Source: Ectothiorhodospiraceae bacterium BW-2 (GTDB lineage: Bacteria; Pseudomonadota; Gammaproteobacteria; Thiohalomonadales; Thiohalomonadaceae). Taken from it: a DNA stretch of 64,000 nucleotides. The stretch is taken from positions 992,001-1,056,000 of the forward strand of contig CP032507.1 in assembly GCA_008375315.1 (NCBI GenBank), given 5' to 3'. Positions 34,033-45,171 of this stretch are shown here, in pieces (the stretch's first letter is position 1; each line of letters opens with the position of its first letter). The translations under genes and the position numbers were made by a program. Under the pieces are notes generated by a model. That model was given only the letters and a program-made list of their open reading frames with translations. It ran no database searches and was not told the origin of the DNA.

Positions 34033-37000
34033 ATGTCCAAAGTCACCGACACGCCACCTACCCTTCCTCCCGAATCTCAGAGTGAGACCGATCCTAAGAG
34101 CGAGACAGATGGCGCTTCCCCCCCTCTGTTTACCCTGCTCGTCGGCATCGGCTCCTCTGCTGGCGGACTAGAGGCGCTCACCCGACTCTTTCATCAGCTA
34201 CCACTCGATTTAGGCTTTAGCTATGTCGTGGTGCAACACCTCTCGCCCCACTATCGTAGTATGTTAGTACAGCTACTCGGACGAGAGATCGAGCTACCGG
34301 TGCTAGAGGCGTCCCATGGTCAACGCCCCAAGGCCAATACGGTCTATATTACCCCCGCCAACCGTAATATTAGCTACCACCGCCATCGATTTCAGCTCAC
34401 CAGCAGCGGCAATGAGATAGGCCCTAAACCCTCAATTAACACCTTCTTCACCTCTATCGCTACCGAATTAGAGGAGCGAGCCATCGGGATTATCCTCTCC
34501 GGCACCGGCAGTGATGGTGCGGCCGGCATTCACGATATTAAGGCCGCCGGCGGCTACACCTTTACCCAACTGCCAGAGAGCGCTAAATATATCGGTATGC
34601 CGCAAGCGGCCATCGATACCGGTAGTGTTGACTGGATCCTACCCCCAGAGCAGATCGGCCAAGAGCTAGCCAACCTCTTCTATCAACGCAAAGAGCGCCA
34701 CCTGCTACAGCCGAAAATACCCGACCGTGCCGAAACTTTAAAAAAGCTGCTAGTTCGGGTTCGTCAGCGCACCAAAGTTGACTTTAGCGGCTATAAAGAG
34801 GCCACCCTATGGCGTCGGATTACCCGTCGCATGGACGCAACCCGTCACCATACGCTGGAGGAGTATATCGAATACTGCGAGAACCATCAGGAGGAGTTTA
34901 CCGCCCTTTGCAAAGATATTTTGATCTCGGTGACCGCCTTTTTTCGCGATCCACCCGCCTTTGCGCTACTCTCAAAGCAGCTACAGCAGCTGATCGAACA
35001 GAAAAATGATGGCGACTCTATTCGTATCTGGGTTCCCGGCTGCGCCACCGGCGAGGAGTCCTATACCCTTGCTATTTTACTAGCCGAAGCGATGCGAGAT
35101 CGCTTCTACGGCGAGGTGCAGATATTCTCCACCGATATCGATATGGAGGCGATGGCGCGCGCTCGGCGCGGTCTCTACAGCGGTAGCTGCCTCAATAATC
35201 TCCCCCCAGAGCTGCTCACCCGCTACTTTAACCGCCACGGTGACCACTATGAGGTCAATAAACGGATTCGGGAGATGGTGATCTTTGCTCGCCAAGATCT
35301 GGTACTCGATCCCCCCTTTCTCCATCTTGATCTGATTAGCTGCCGCAATGTGCTCATCTATTTTCAAAACGAGCTACAGGCTCGAATTTTAGCCACCTTC
35401 CACTTCGCTCTTCGCAATGGCGGGATGCTCTTTTTAGGCCGCTCCGAAAGTGTGTTACAGCAAGAGGAGCTCTTTACGGTGGCCGATAAGGAGCACCGCC
35501 TGTTTCTAAAAATAGCCGATCAGCGCCCGCCGATGCGTTTTTCACCGCTCCACTCCAACCATAAGAGCCACCCTCCGGTCACAACGCCCCATCCTCACCA
35601 CGAAACTCGTTCCCCCTCCCCTCTAGCCACCGTACCTCAGACGCTGCAAAATTTTATCGCCAAAACTTTCGGCCCCCCCGGGATCGTCATCACTACACAG
35701 ATGAAAATCAAGCAGATGAGCGGCCAAGTTACCCCCTTTATCCACCTGCCGGAGGGGCGTCCGGTCGCCGATCTAGCGGTGCTCATCCACCGTCAACTGC
35801 GTATTGAACTGCAAGCACTAGTGCGCAAGGCTGTCACTGAGGGGAGCGCGGTGTGGGGTAACCGACAACAGATCCCCGATGAGGAGCATGACACCACGAT
35901 GACTCTACTCCTCTCAGTCCACCCCATCCCCGATAATGAGGCCGAACCGCTGCTCTTTGTCGCCTTTCACCGTATCGCTGACGCCAACGCCGCCCCCCCC
36001 TCTCTAACTCGCCCTAGCGATGAGGAGGGGGAGCGGGAGGAGGAGCTACAGGCGACTCGTCTCCACCTACAGACGCTTATCGAGGAGATGGATACCTCTA
36101 ACGAGGAGATGCTCGCACTCAATGAGGAGATGCAGGCCGCCAACGAAGAGCTACAGTCAACTAACGAGGAGCTAGAGGCGGCCAATGAGGAGCTGCAATC
36201 GACCAATGAGGAGCTCTATACGGTTAATGAGGAGCTACAGGCCAAATCGGTCTCGCTCGAACAGGCCTACAGCGAAATTAACGCCCTACTCAACAGCATC
36301 AGCTATCCGCTACTGGTGCTCGATAACCGCTCGCAACTGGTACGATTCAATAGCGCCGCAGCGCAGCTATTTAACCTCACTCTCGCTAGCCGTGGCCACC
36401 GCTGGCAGAGCCTACCGCTACCGGACGATACCCCCCGCTTTGGAATCCAGCTAGAGCAGGTACAACAGAATCAGCAAGCGGTAATGGCTCAGGCTAGTAG
36501 CGGTAAGAGCCACTATCTCATCCATATCAACCCCATTTTTGATCACGATAATAGAGCTAGCGGGGCGATTATCACTCTATTCGACAATACCCGCCTCTTC
36601 GATGCCGAAAAGTTGAATCGGGAGATGCAGCAGAAGCTCTCTAAGGCGATGCAATACTCCACCCTCGCGATGGCTATCAAAGATACGAGTGGTCGCTATG
36701 AGCTAATTAACCCAAGCTTTGAGCAGCTATTTGGCTTCGAGGGCGATAGCGCTACCGGCAAGACCGATCCTCAACTCTTTAGTGCCGAACTAGCGCAAAA
36801 GTGGCATGAGGCGGAGATTGCAGTACTACGACACCGCAATGCAATTCAGAGCGAGGAGGAGATTACCCTAGTCGGCGATCGTAAACTACAGCTACTGGTC
36901 GTCCGTTATCCGCTCATGGATGAACACGATATTATTACTAGCATTGGGATACAGATTCTCGATATTAGCCAACGGATTCGAATTGAACGCGAGCTAAGAC

Positions 37001-38247
37001 TCCATCGTGACCACCTACAGCAGCTTATCGATGAACGAACCTTAGAGCTAGTGACCGCCAGAGAGCTAGCCGAATCGGCCAACCGCGCCAAAGGTGCCTT
37101 TCTAGCCACCATTAGTCACGAAATTCGCACTCCGCTCAATATTTTAGTCGGCATGGCTTCACTGCTACAGCGCAAGTGCCAGCTACCAGAGCAGCTAAAA
37201 TATATTAGCAACATCAATAGCGCCTCTAACCGCTTACTCTCAGTCATTGAGGATATTCTCGACTACACCCAATTAGAGTCAGAGCAGATTACCCTCCAGC
37301 CACAGACCTTTCTACCGCACCAATTAGTCGAAGCCCTACAGCTCCAGTTTAATGCCGAAGCCACCGCACGGGGGCTAGCGTTACAATTTGAGTTCGACAC
37401 CGCCCTACCGGTTAAACTCTGCGGTGATGTTATGCGTACCGAGCAGATTTTGCATCAACTTCTCAAAAATGCGCTCAAATTTACCCCCACCGGTACCATT
37501 ACTGTCCGCGCCACACGACTAGCAGAACAAGATGAGCTAAAACCGATCATCGCTTTTGAGGTCGAAGATAGCGGTATCGGTATGAATCCAGAACAGCAAC
37601 AGCATATTTTTGAAGCTTTTACCCAAAGCGACCACGGTATGTCGCGCAACTATGGCGGTATCGGTCTTGGGCTAGCGATTGTACGGCGGCTGACCGAGTT
37701 GATGCAGGGCAAATTTTCGTTCCGATCTGAGCCAAAACAGGGGAGCTGCTTCCGTATTGAGCTCCCCTATCAGATCAAAACGCACCCCTCACAACAGCAG
37801 CGTAACTCGCCTAAGTTGACCACCCTCTGCCAACAGCTCCAACGCCAACTACAAGGGGAGCGGCTACTGCTAGTCGAGGATGACGCCGCGAGCTTAGAGA
37901 TGATACAGCTATTAATGGATGAGTGCGGCCTCTGCTACGATAGCGCCCGCTCCGGCAACGAAGCGCTAACGCAGATAACCCAACACCCCTACCGAGCGCT
38001 CATCACCGGTGTGGCGATGACACCGCTCAATGGCCTAGAGCTGTGTCGCGCCCTGCACCAACTAGAGAACTATACCTCTTTGCCGGTTATCGGCATCACC
38101 GCCCATATCGATCGCTTCACCCCTGAGGCGGCACAAAACGCCGGCATGGCGGCGCTACTCTACAAGCCCTACCAAGCCGAAACGCTGTTCGAAGCACTAA
38201 CAGAGCAGTTAACTCCCACCAACCCCCCCGGATCGGACTCCTCATGA
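34033..38247 (+). CDS. CheB-CheR-PAS-histidine kinase-REC giant hybrid
   Basis: 1,404 residues. CheB ~30-225 (GSSAGG, QHLSPHYRS, GTGSDGAAG). Complete CheR ~235-500 with LWRRITRRM, VPGCATGEESYT and DLISCRNVLIYF. A heptad coiled coil ~670-760, two PAS-like domains, HisKA ~1015-1085 with ISHEIRTPLN, HATPase ~1130-1245 (LLKNALKF, DSGIGM, GGIGLGLAI), and a receiver-like domain ~1270-1395 starting LLLVEDDAAS. The receiver's usual phospho-Asp position reads ALITGVAMTPLNG, with Gly where Asp is expected, so it is probably not phosphorylated. It overlaps the next small gene by 4 bp. Confidence 0.93.
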   Translation: MSKVTDTPPTLPPESQSETDPKSETDGASPPLFTLLVGIGSSAGGLEALTRLFHQLPLDLGFSYVVVQHLSPHYRSMLVQLLGREIELPVLEASHGQRPKANTVYITPANRNISYHRHRFQLTSSGNEIGPKPSINTFFTSIATELEERAIGIILSGTGSDGAAGIHDIKAAGGYTFTQLPESAKYIGMPQAAIDTGSVDWILPPEQIGQELANLFYQRKERHLLQPKIPDRAETLKKLLVRVRQRTKVDFSGYKEATLWRRITRRMDATRHHTLEEYIEYCENHQEEFTALCKDILISVTAFFRDPPAFALLSKQLQQLIEQKNDGDSIRIWVPGCATGEESYTLAILLAEAMRDRFYGEVQIFSTDIDMEAMARARRGLYSGSCLNNLPPELLTRYFNRHGDHYEVNKRIREMVIFARQDLVLDPPFLHLDLISCRNVLIYFQNELQARILATFHFALRNGGMLFLGRSESVLQQEELFTVADKEHRLFLKIADQRPPMRFSPLHSNHKSHPPVTTPHPHHETRSPSPLATVPQTLQNFIAKTFGPPGIVITTQMKIKQMSGQVTPFIHLPEGRPVADLAVLIHRQLRIELQALVRKAVTEGSAVWGNRQQIPDEEHDTTMTLLLSVHPIPDNEAEPLLFVAFHRIADANAAPPSLTRPSDEEGEREEELQATRLHLQTLIEEMDTSNEEMLALNEEMQAANEELQSTNEELEAANEELQSTNEELYTVNEELQAKSVSLEQAYSEINALLNSISYPLLVLDNRSQLVRFNSAAAQLFNLTLASRGHRWQSLPLPDDTPRFGIQLEQVQQNQQAVMAQASSGKSHYLIHINPIFDHDNRASGAIITLFDNTRLFDAEKLNREMQQKLSKAMQYSTLAMAIKDTSGRYELINPSFEQLFGFEGDSATGKTDPQLFSAELAQKWHEAEIAVLRHRNAIQSEEEITLVGDRKLQLLVVRYPLMDEHDIITSIGIQILDISQRIRIERELRLHRDHLQQLIDERTLELVTARELAESANRAKGAFLATISHEIRTPLNILVGMASLLQRKCQLPEQLKYISNINSASNRLLSVIEDILDYTQLESEQITLQPQTFLPHQLVEALQLQFNAEATARGLALQFEFDTALPVKLCGDVMRTEQILHQLLKNALKFTPTGTITVRATRLAEQDELKPIIAFEVEDSGIGMNPEQQQHIFEAFTQSDHGMSRNYGGIGLGLAIVRRLTELMQGKFSFRSEPKQGSCFRIELPYQIKTHPSQQQRNSPKLTTLCQQLQRQLQGERLLLVEDDAASLEMIQLLMDECGLCYDSARSGNEALTQITQHPYRALITGVAMTPLNGLELCRALHQLENYTSLPVIGITAHIDRFTPEAAQNAGMAALLYKPYQAETLFEALTEQLTPTNPPGSDSS

Positions 38248-38777
38248 ATGTCTGCTATCGTCTCAATCCCCAAAATACCATTATCGATGTCAACGCCAAT
38301 TGGGATCGCTTTGCGCTAGAGAATGCCGCCGGGCAGCTCTGTCGCCAACGCATCATCGGTCTGCCGCTAGAGCGATTTATTCAGGGCGACACCACCCAAA
38401 TGTTCGTCCGCACCATGCTACAGTCGGTGCGCCTGCGCCAGCTACCACTCACACGGCAATATCGCTGCGACTCTCCCGACAGACGCCGATTAATGCAGAT
38501 GACTCTAATACCGGCCACCAGTGGCGAAGTAGCGCTAGAGCATCGCCTACTACAGGAGACCCCCTTTCCGCTACCGTTCCACTTCGCCACCGTTCAGAGC
38601 CCCACCCCCCTTCCCAAAATTAACCGCTGCAGCCACTGCAACCGCCTGAACCGCCCGCCCGATCTCGATTGGCTCGATCCACAACAGCTCCTGCCTGCCC
38701 CCGATCCAACACAGCCGATAACCGTTCACTACACTATCTGTCCTAAGTGCCACCGTTTGAATCACGCCTGTGAATAA
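38244..38777 (+). CDS. Small PAS-like protein with a zinc ribbon
   Basis: 177 residues. The N-terminal ~110 residues look like a PAS domain (IIDVNANWDRFALEN, YRCDSPDRRRLMQM). The C-terminus has two Cys pairs, CSHCNRLN and CPKCHRLN, ~55 residues apart, forming a probable zinc ribbon. It is translationally coupled to the hybrid kinase (ATGA), so likely an accessory sensor or partner of it. Confidence 0.75.
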   Translation: MNVCYRLNPQNTIIDVNANWDRFALENAAGQLCRQRIIGLPLERFIQGDTTQMFVRTMLQSVRLRQLPLTRQYRCDSPDRRRLMQMTLIPATSGEVALEHRLLQETPFPLPFHFATVQSPTPLPKINRCSHCNRLNRPPDLDWLDPQQLLPAPDPTQPITVHYTICPKCHRLNHACE

Positions 38778-38853
38778 AGTGTCAATTGCCGCACGCCGCC
38801 TTTTTATGATAGTGTGAGCCCCAGTAGCTGTTGTAACTCAACCTTGAGGTCGT

Positions 38854-39444
38854 ATGATTCAGATACCAACACCGGTTCCCGGACTCTCCTTTTATGAAAA
38901 TGTGATCCCCGATGAGCATCACGATGCCTTTGTCGCCCAGCTTAATGCCGCCTTTTATGAACTTAATCAGGGGCACTACGATGGCTTCTCCTTTGCCGAT
39001 GACCGCGCCTTTGATGCCGTATTCTATCCCCTGCTACAGCGACTCTTTCACCAAATGCGCCTCTGTGGCGGCGTGTTTCGCAACAAACAGGCCGATAAGC
39101 CGCTAAAACTAGGCTGCACGCTAGTCGGTTATGAGAAGAAGGGCTACATTCCGCGCCATGTCGATAGCTGGCAGTTAAGCGGAGATACCGTGGTCGTCTT
39201 CAGCTTTAACTCTCCTTGCGTGATCCACTTTTACCAAAATCAGCCCCCTCACCGCCACGAACAGGTGTTTATTCCGGCAAAATCGATGTATGTGATGCAG
39301 GATGAGGCGCGATACCACTGGAGCCATGAGATTAAAGCGAATGATAATCACTTTGCCGGCAAGCGCTTCACCCGCCGCAAACGCTACTCTCTGCTGCTGT
39401 TTGAGCCCGGAACGCTCTATCGGGAGGAGATTGTAAACTATTAA
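38854..39444 (+). CDS. AlkB-like 2-oxoglutarate/Fe(II) dioxygenase
   Basis: 196 residues. The iron ligands are visible as HVDSW (HxD) and a later His in YHWSHEI, and RRKRYSLLLF provides the R-x5-R type 2-oxoglutarate binding of the AlkB family. The order and spacing fit ALKBH-type proteins; substrates could be alkylated nucleic acid or protein. Single gene with its own promoter region upstream. Confidence 0.82.
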   Translation: MIQIPTPVPGLSFYENVIPDEHHDAFVAQLNAAFYELNQGHYDGFSFADDRAFDAVFYPLLQRLFHQMRLCGGVFRNKQADKPLKLGCTLVGYEKKGYIPRHVDSWQLSGDTVVVFSFNSPCVIHFYQNQPPHRHEQVFIPAKSMYVMQDEARYHWSHEIKANDNHFAGKRFTRRKRYSLLLFEPGTLYREEIVNY

Positions 39445-39569
39445 GATCGCGACAGTATTGATGACAAGATTGCACGCTATTGACAGTGGGAGCAATGAGG
39501 TTGCAGACACTTGCCGCACTCCCCCTTTTCAGCCACAATAGCACCCTTCCTGAATAGCCGGAGAGGTCG

Positions 39570-40736
39570 ATGAATCTGCATGAGTATCAGGCCAAACAGC
39601 TTTTTAGCCGTTTTGGCATTCCCGTCCCTAAAGGCCAGGTGGTCTCCACCGTGGCCGAAGCCGAACAGTTCGCCCAGCACAGTCACTTATCACACTGGGT
39701 GGTGAAAGCACAGATACACGCCGGTGGTCGTGGTCAGGCGGGCGGAGTTAAAAAGGTCAACTCCAGCGCTGAACTCGCAGCGGCGGTTAACACCCTGCTC
39801 GGCTCTCGTCTGGTCACCCACCAGAGCGATAGCCGTGGCCAGATAGTCAATCAGCTACTGATAGAGCCGGTGAGCCCGATTGCCAGAGAGCTCTATTTGA
39901 GTATGGTGGTTGATCGTAGCTGTCAAAAAATTGTCTTTATCGTCTCAGCAGCCGGTGGCATGGCGATCGAACAGGTTGCGACAGAGACCCCAGAGCAGCT
40001 ATTGACCATCGCCATCGACCCGCTCACCGGACTCCAACCCTACCAGACTCGTCAGGCAGCCTTCTTCCTGACATTAGAGGGCACTCAGATTCGGGAGCTC
40101 GGTCAGCTAATGTCGGGGCTCTATCGCCTCTTTACCGAGTGTGACGCCTCGCTAGTGGAGATTAATCCGCTCATCGTGACCGATAGCGGCCAGCTACTAG
40201 CACTCGATGCAAAGATCAATCTGGATGACAACGCCCTCTATCGCCAAAAAGAGCTAGCTAGCTGGCGTGATGCTAGTCAAGAGGACGAGCGGGAGTATAG
40301 CGCTGCCCAGCACGGTCTGAACTATGTCAGCCTAGACGGTACCATCGGCTGCATGGTCAACGGTGCCGGTCTGGCGATGGCGACGATGGATCTAATCAAG
40401 CTGCACGGTGCGACACCGGCCAACTTTCTTGATGTCGGCGGCACCACCACAGCCGAGCGGGTCGCCGCAGCGTTTAAACTTATCCTCTCCGATAGTCAGG
40501 TGAAGGCGATTTTAGTCAATATCTTCGGCGGCATCGTCCGCTGCGATCTCATTGCCGAGGGGATCATTCAAGCCTTTAAAGAGGTTAAACCTAAGGTGCC
40601 GCTAGTGGTACGACTCGAAGGGACCAATATGGCGCAAGGCCGTGAACTGCTCGCCCAAAGCGGACTCAATATTACCGCAGAGAACGATCTAGAGCAGGCG
40701 GCAGCCGCTGTGGTCGCCGCTGCACAAGGAGCCTAA
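39570..40736 (+). CDS. sucC: Succinyl-CoA synthetase beta subunit
   Basis: 388 residues: ATP-grasp N-terminus [32 protein letters not shown], and C-terminal CoA-ligase domain with [12 protein letters not shown] and [15 protein letters not shown]. Forms succinyl-CoA synthetase with SucD in the TCA cycle. Two bp before sucD. Confidence 0.97.
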   Translation: MNLHEYQAKQLFSRFGIPVPKGQVVSTVAEAEQFAQHSHLSHWVVKAQIHAGGRGQAGGVKKVNSSAELAAAVNTLLGSRLVTHQSDSRGQIVNQLLIEPVSPIARELYLSMVVDRSCQKIVFIVSAAGGMAIEQVATETPEQLLTIAIDPLTGLQPYQTRQAAFFLTLEGTQIRELGQLMSGLYRLFTECDASLVEINPLIVTDSGQLLALDAKINLDDNALYRQKELASWRDASQEDEREYSAAQHGLNYVSLDGTIGCMVNGAGLAMATMDLIKLHGATPANFLDVGGTTTAERVAAAFKLILSDSQVKAILVNIFGGIVRCDLIAEGIIQAFKEVKPKVPLVVRLEGTNMAQGRELLAQSGLNITAENDLEQAAAAVVAAAQGA

Positions 40737-40738
40737 CG

Positions 40739-41608
40739 ATGACCATTTTAGTTGACCGTGATACCAAAGTGATCTGTCAGGGCTTTACCGGCAAACAGGG
40801 CACCTTCCACTCCGAACAGGCACTCGCCTACGGCACCCAATTAGTCGGTGGCGTCACCCCCGGCAAGGGGGGAACGAGCCATCTTAAGCGACCGGTGTTT
40901 AATACCGTGAAAGAGGCGGTCGCTGAAACCCATGCCGATGCGACGATGATCTATGTCCCCGCCCCCTTCGCAGCCGATGCCATTTTAGAGGCCGCCGATG
41001 CCGGAATTGAGACGATTGTCTGTATTACCGAGGGCATTGCCGTACTCGATATGCTCAAAGTGAAAGAGGCTTTAAAGGGGAGTGAGTCGCGCCTAATCGG
41101 CCCCAACTGCCCCGGCATTATCAGCCCCGGTGAGTGTAAAATCGGCATTATGCCCGGTGCGATTCACCAACGGGGCAAGATCGGTATCGTCTCCCGCTCC
41201 GGCACCTTAACCTATGAGGCGGTACACCAGACCACGGCCGCCGGACTAGGGCAGAGTACCTGCATCGGCATTGGCGGTGATCCGATTCAGGGATTGAGCT
41301 TTATTGAGATCCTCTGTCTCTTTGAGCACGATCCTCAAACTGAGGGGATTATTCTAGTCGGGGAGATTGGCGGCAGTGCCGAGGAGGAGGCGGCTGAATT
41401 TATCACCCACCATATCAGTAAACCGGTGGTGGCCTATATCGCCGGTGTCACAGCACCGGTAGGCAAACGGATGGGCCACGCTGGTGCCATTATCGCCGGC
41501 GGTAAGGGGCGTGCTAGTGATAAATTTGCCGCCCTAGAGAGAGCGGGCGTGACGGTGGTCAGATCGCCAACGACGATGGGGGCAGCGATGGTGGCACAGC
41601 TAGCGTGA
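40739..41608 (+). CDS. sucD: Succinyl-CoA synthetase alpha subunit
   Basis: 289 residues: CoA-binding [34 protein letters not shown] and the phospho-His in [15 protein letters not shown]. Overlaps the GTG start of nadE by 4 bp (GTGA). Confidence 0.97.
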   Translation: MTILVDRDTKVICQGFTGKQGTFHSEQALAYGTQLVGGVTPGKGGTSHLKRPVFNTVKEAVAETHADATMIYVPAPFAADAILEAADAGIETIVCITEGIAVLDMLKVKEALKGSESRLIGPNCPGIISPGECKIGIMPGAIHQRGKIGIVSRSGTLTYEAVHQTTAAGLGQSTCIGIGGDPIQGLSFIEILCLFEHDPQTEGIILVGEIGGSAEEEAAEFITHHISKPVVAYIAGVTAPVGKRMGHAGAIIAGGKGRASDKFAALERAGVTVVRSPTTMGAAMVAQLA

Positions 41609-43236
41609 TTGTCGCTCTTGCGCAATATAACTTCACCGTTGGCGCGATTGAGGCTAATGGAGCAAAAATCGCCACTCTTATCGCTAAGGCAGCTACGACC
41701 GATGCCGCGCTGGTTATCTTTCCCGAACTCGCGCTCTGTGGCTACCCGCCCGAAGATCTGCTCTATCGGCCCGAATTTATCGCGCGTATCGAGCAGGTAT
41801 TAGCCCAGCTACAGCAGCAGCTCCCCTTAGGGGTGACCGCCATCATCGGCACCCCTAGCTATCAACAGGGTCGGCTCTATAACAGTGCCGCGATTATGGA
41901 TCGCGAGCAGATCCGCTACTACCACAAACAGCAGCTCCCTAACTATGGGGTCTTTGATGAGCGACGCTACTTTACCCCCGGAGATGGCCCCTCAGTTATC
42001 GAGCTAAATGGCCTGCGCTGTGGGATAACGATTTGTGAAGATATCTGGTTTGAGCAGGTTATTGCGGCGACCTGCCAAGCGGGTGCCGAGCTCATTATTA
42101 CCCTAAACGCCTCACCGTTTCACCGCCATAAGAGTCGGGAGCGGCAGCAGTGGCTCAGTGGGCAAGCGCGACAGCACCAGACGGCGTTACTCTACCTCAA
42201 CCTAGTCGGCGGTCAAGATGAGCTGGTCTTCGATGGTGACAGCATGGCCTTTAGTGCCAGCGGTGAACAACGGCTCCACGCCGAACCGTTTTGCGAACAG
42301 CTATTAGAGCTACAAATTGAGCCCACTCTCCTGCCCCTGAACCACCCCGCCTGCGCTCCCCCACTCGATGAGCTCGAACTCATTCGTCGCGCCCTAACAA
42401 CCGGCCTGCGCGACTATGTGGCTAAAAATGGCATTCCCGGGGTCGTACTCGGCCTCTCCGGCGGGATCGACTCAGCGCTAACGCTGCTCTTAGCCGTTGA
42501 GGCGCTTGGCCCAGAACGAGTTATCGCCCTCGCGATGCCCTCTCGCTATAGCGCCGATATCAGTACTCAGGATGCCCAAATGCAGGCAGAGCAGTTAGGG
42601 GTAGCGCTCCATACCCTCCCTATTGAGTCCCCCTTTAGCGCCTTTTTAGAGCTGCTACAGCCACTACTCTCTGAACGACAGCCCGATATTACCGAGGAGA
42701 ATATTCAGGCTCGCTGTCGTGGGGTACTCGTCATGGCGGTTGCGAATAGAATGGGCTATATGGCGCTAACGACCGGCAATAAGAGCGAAATGGCGGTCGG
42801 CTACGCCACCCTCTATGGCGATATGGCTGGCGGTTTTTCGCTCCTAAAAGATCTGCTTAAAACCGATCTCTATCGCTTAAGCCGCTATCTCAATCGCCAA
42901 TACCCGCAGCCGGTGATTCCGCAGCGAGTGATCGAACGCCCCCCCTCGGCAGAGCTCGCCCCGAATCAAAAAGATAGCGACTCTCTACCCGACTATGCGA
43001 TCCTTGATGCCATTATTGAGCGTTATGTGGAACAGCAGCAGTCGGTTAGAGACATCGCGGCAAGTGGTATTGAGTTAGCCACGGTAGAACGGATTGTGCA
43101 GCGACTGCAAAGCAACGAACACAAACGGCGGCAGGCCGCTCCTGGCGTTAAAATCTCTGCTCGCGCTTTCGGGCGTGACCGACGCTATCCGATAACCAAC
43201 CACTGGAGAGAGCACTTAACAGTCACTAAGGCGTAG
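41605..43236 (+). CDS. nadE: Glutamine-dependent NAD+ synthetase
   Basis: 543 residues from a GTG start that overlaps the sucD stop. The N-terminal nitrilase-type glutaminase domain has Glu in [13 protein letters not shown], Lys in [15 protein letters not shown] and Cys in [10 protein letters not shown]. The C-terminal synthetase has [12 protein letters not shown] (P-loop-like ATP motif) and [18 protein letters not shown]. Coupled to sucCD in one operon. Confidence 0.96.
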   Translation: MIVALAQYNFTVGAIEANGAKIATLIAKAATTDAALVIFPELALCGYPPEDLLYRPEFIARIEQVLAQLQQQLPLGVTAIIGTPSYQQGRLYNSAAIMDREQIRYYHKQQLPNYGVFDERRYFTPGDGPSVIELNGLRCGITICEDIWFEQVIAATCQAGAELIITLNASPFHRHKSRERQQWLSGQARQHQTALLYLNLVGGQDELVFDGDSMAFSASGEQRLHAEPFCEQLLELQIEPTLLPLNHPACAPPLDELELIRRALTTGLRDYVAKNGIPGVVLGLSGGIDSALTLLLAVEALGPERVIALAMPSRYSADISTQDAQMQAEQLGVALHTLPIESPFSAFLELLQPLLSERQPDITEENIQARCRGVLVMAVANRMGYMALTTGNKSEMAVGYATLYGDMAGGFSLLKDLLKTDLYRLSRYLNRQYPQPVIPQRVIERPPSAELAPNQKDSDSLPDYAILDAIIERYVEQQQSVRDIAASGIELATVERIVQRLQSNEHKRRQAAPGVKISARAFGRDRRYPITNHWREHLTVTKA

Positions 43237-43245
43237 TTACCTAAC

Positions 43246-43281
43246 CGCCGCCTCCCCCCAAACTAAGAGGGGAGAGAGGCG
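43246..43281. terminator. Possible bidirectional terminator between nadE and the lipoprotein operon
   Basis: CGCCTC...GAGGCG inverted repeat extended by CCCC/GGGG with a 3-base bulge, placed between two convergent operons. No T-run follows on either strand, so the call is weak. Confidence 0.4.
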
Positions 43282-43292
43282 TCATCAGTCGA

Positions 43293-43877
43293 TTACTCTA
43301 CCTGCTCCTTGGCAATTTCGGCTGCCATTTCGTCAAATGCGTTCTTCGCTTTAAACTGCTGCCACAGGGCCTGATTATTTCCCATGCTAGTACGAACAGC
43401 CTGCTGAGTTGACTGTTGAGCCGCCATCGGATCGAGCCCGACTAACACAAACAGACGCCCGTTCGGGCCGGTACGCGACTTATAGATTCGTGAACCACTT
43501 AAAGTCTCACTACTGAGGGTTTTAATCACCGACTCAGCGGCGCTATCCACCGTTTCGGCATCGCCGACACCGGTCGTCCCCAGATACTTTTTCACCATCT
43601 TCGAGACTTTAATCTTCATCTGCTCGGCTAGTCGGCCTCGAGCATCGGCCGCCGCCATATCTTTCATATAACTCATTCCGGCGGCAGACTTCTCGGCCAT
43701 CCCAACCGCCTGTACATCAAGCCCCGGTACCGGTTCATCGCAGATCCAGCCCGGTGCCGCCTTTTCGGTATCGGGAAAGACGCAGTCGGGTACATCGGCC
43801 ATATCGGGAGTAGAGCTACAACCAGCTACCCCCCAAACCGCGGCTGCGGCCAAAAGCGCTTTAAATGATGTTTGCAT
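43293..43877 (-). CDS. LPP20-family outer-membrane lipoprotein
   Basis: 194 residues with a lipoprotein signal peptide MQTSFKALLAAAAVWGVAGC (lipobox VAGC). The body (PGLDVQAVGMAEKSAAGMSY, ADARGRLAEQMKIKVS, TLSSETLSGSRIYKS) fits the LPP20/LpoB-like group. Last gene of a three-gene operon with the MltC-like transglycosylase and another lipoprotein, which suggests a cell-envelope role. Confidence 0.8.
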   Translation of the reverse strand: MQTSFKALLAAAAVWGVAGCSSTPDMADVPDCVFPDTEKAAPGWICDEPVPGLDVQAVGMAEKSAAGMSYMKDMAAADARGRLAEQMKIKVSKMVKKYLGTTGVGDAETVDSAAESVIKTLSSETLSGSRIYKSRTGPNGRLFVLVGLDPMAAQQSTQQAVRTSMGNNQALWQQFKAKNAFDEMAAEIAKEQVE

Positions 43878-43935
43878 GAGTGATTCTCCTCTAGTAACAA
43901 ATCAGTTGATTAAAAAAAATCGAAAATAACTATCT

Positions 43936-45171
43936 CTAAAGCCCCTGATATTTCCCCATGCGAGTTGAGACTTTTTCGATATAGCGCCGAGTCTCATCGT
44001 AGGGGAGATCCCGCTTCAGGCGTTGATAGACCTGCTGCGGTGTCAGGGAGTTTATCATCGGTGCCGCTTTGTTAACACTACGACTATCGCCGGTAAAGGC
44101 GCGAGCGACATTGCCAGCACCGGTATTATAGGCGGCAATGGTGCAAAAGAGGCGGCTAGTCGGGTTCTCTACCGCCTTTAGATAGCGGTAGAACAGAATA
44201 TGCAGATAGGCACCGCCTATGGCGATATTTTTATCGCTATCATAGAGATAGGAGGGGGTTAGCACCTTGGCCTTGCCAAATAGATAGGCGGTGGCATCCT
44301 TGCCGGCACTATTAGGCACAATCTGCATTAAGCCATAGGCGGGAATATGGGATTTAGCTCGTGGGTTAAATGAGCTTTCAGATTCAATCACGGCAAAGAT
44401 GAGCGGTAAGGGAATCTCCTCTTTCGCTGCGATCTCTTCGGCCCGAACGAGCAGTGGTCTCACCTTTGCTTCTAATCGTGGCGGCAAGTCAAACTCAACT
44501 TTGGTAATCTTCTTCTCTTTATCGGCCGGATTAGGTTTGATGCTGACCGTCGCTTCCCCTAGTAGCTGTTTCGATAGCTGCTGTCGTTGCGGCTCATTGA
44601 GCGGCTTCTCGCCCACTAGCGGAGTTAGCAGCGCCTTTTTATCTGACGGCTCTCCCTGCTCTACGACCTCTTTGTGTTGCTCAACCAGCCGCTTTTCGAC
44701 CGCTTTGGCCACTCTATCCGACTCATAGGCCCCCTTTTCGGTGGTGCCTAAGAGCTCGGTTAGTCGCTTTTCAATCTCTCTTTTAATCTCCGCCGGCGAG
44801 GTTGACCCATCGCTAATGAGCTCCAAGGTCACTTTGCCGCTCTCAAAATTGACACTGTTACGGCTGCGGTTATCGGCATCATAGCTAACCCAAGTCTTAC
44901 GGTCACTATCTTGGGTATCGCCCCATATCTCTTTAATTGAGGCCTCAAATCGCGCCTGCTCCTCCTTGTAGAGCTGTTTATAGGCAGCAAACCCCTCCTC
45001 TAGTGCCTTAAGATAGCGCTCATACTCTTGCTGCTGCTGCTGCTGATAGCCTAAGAGCTGCTGCTGTTGCTGCTGCCTATAGTCGCTGAAGGCATCGGCG
45101 AGTGTTACCGTCGTTCCCAATCCCAGTCCCAAAAACAGGATCAATCCTAGCAGGAAGTTTCGTACCATCAT
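43936..45171 (-). CDS. MltC-like lytic transglycosylase
   Basis: 411 residues. Hydrophobic signal at 1-26 without a lipobox Cys, a Gln-rich coiled start (DYRQQQQQQLLGYQQQQQQ), DUF3393-type region ~50-240, and an SLT domain ~255-411 with catalytic Glu in AVIESESSFNP, AYGLMQIVP and AAYNTGAGNVARAF. Cleaves peptidoglycan glycan strands. E. coli MltC is a lipoprotein; this one seems not to be. Its start is one base from the stop of the upstream lipoprotein gene. Confidence 0.88.
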   Translation of the reverse strand: MMVRNFLLGLILFLGLGLGTTVTLADAFSDYRQQQQQQLLGYQQQQQQEYERYLKALEEGFAAYKQLYKEEQARFEASIKEIWGDTQDSDRKTWVSYDADNRSRNSVNFESGKVTLELISDGSTSPAEIKREIEKRLTELLGTTEKGAYESDRVAKAVEKRLVEQHKEVVEQGEPSDKKALLTPLVGEKPLNEPQRQQLSKQLLGEATVSIKPNPADKEKKITKVEFDLPPRLEAKVRPLLVRAEEIAAKEEIPLPLIFAVIESESSFNPRAKSHIPAYGLMQIVPNSAGKDATAYLFGKAKVLTPSYLYDSDKNIAIGGAYLHILFYRYLKAVENPTSRLFCTIAAYNTGAGNVARAFTGDSRSVNKAAPMINSLTPQQVYQRLKRDLPYDETRRYIEKVSTRMGKYQGL

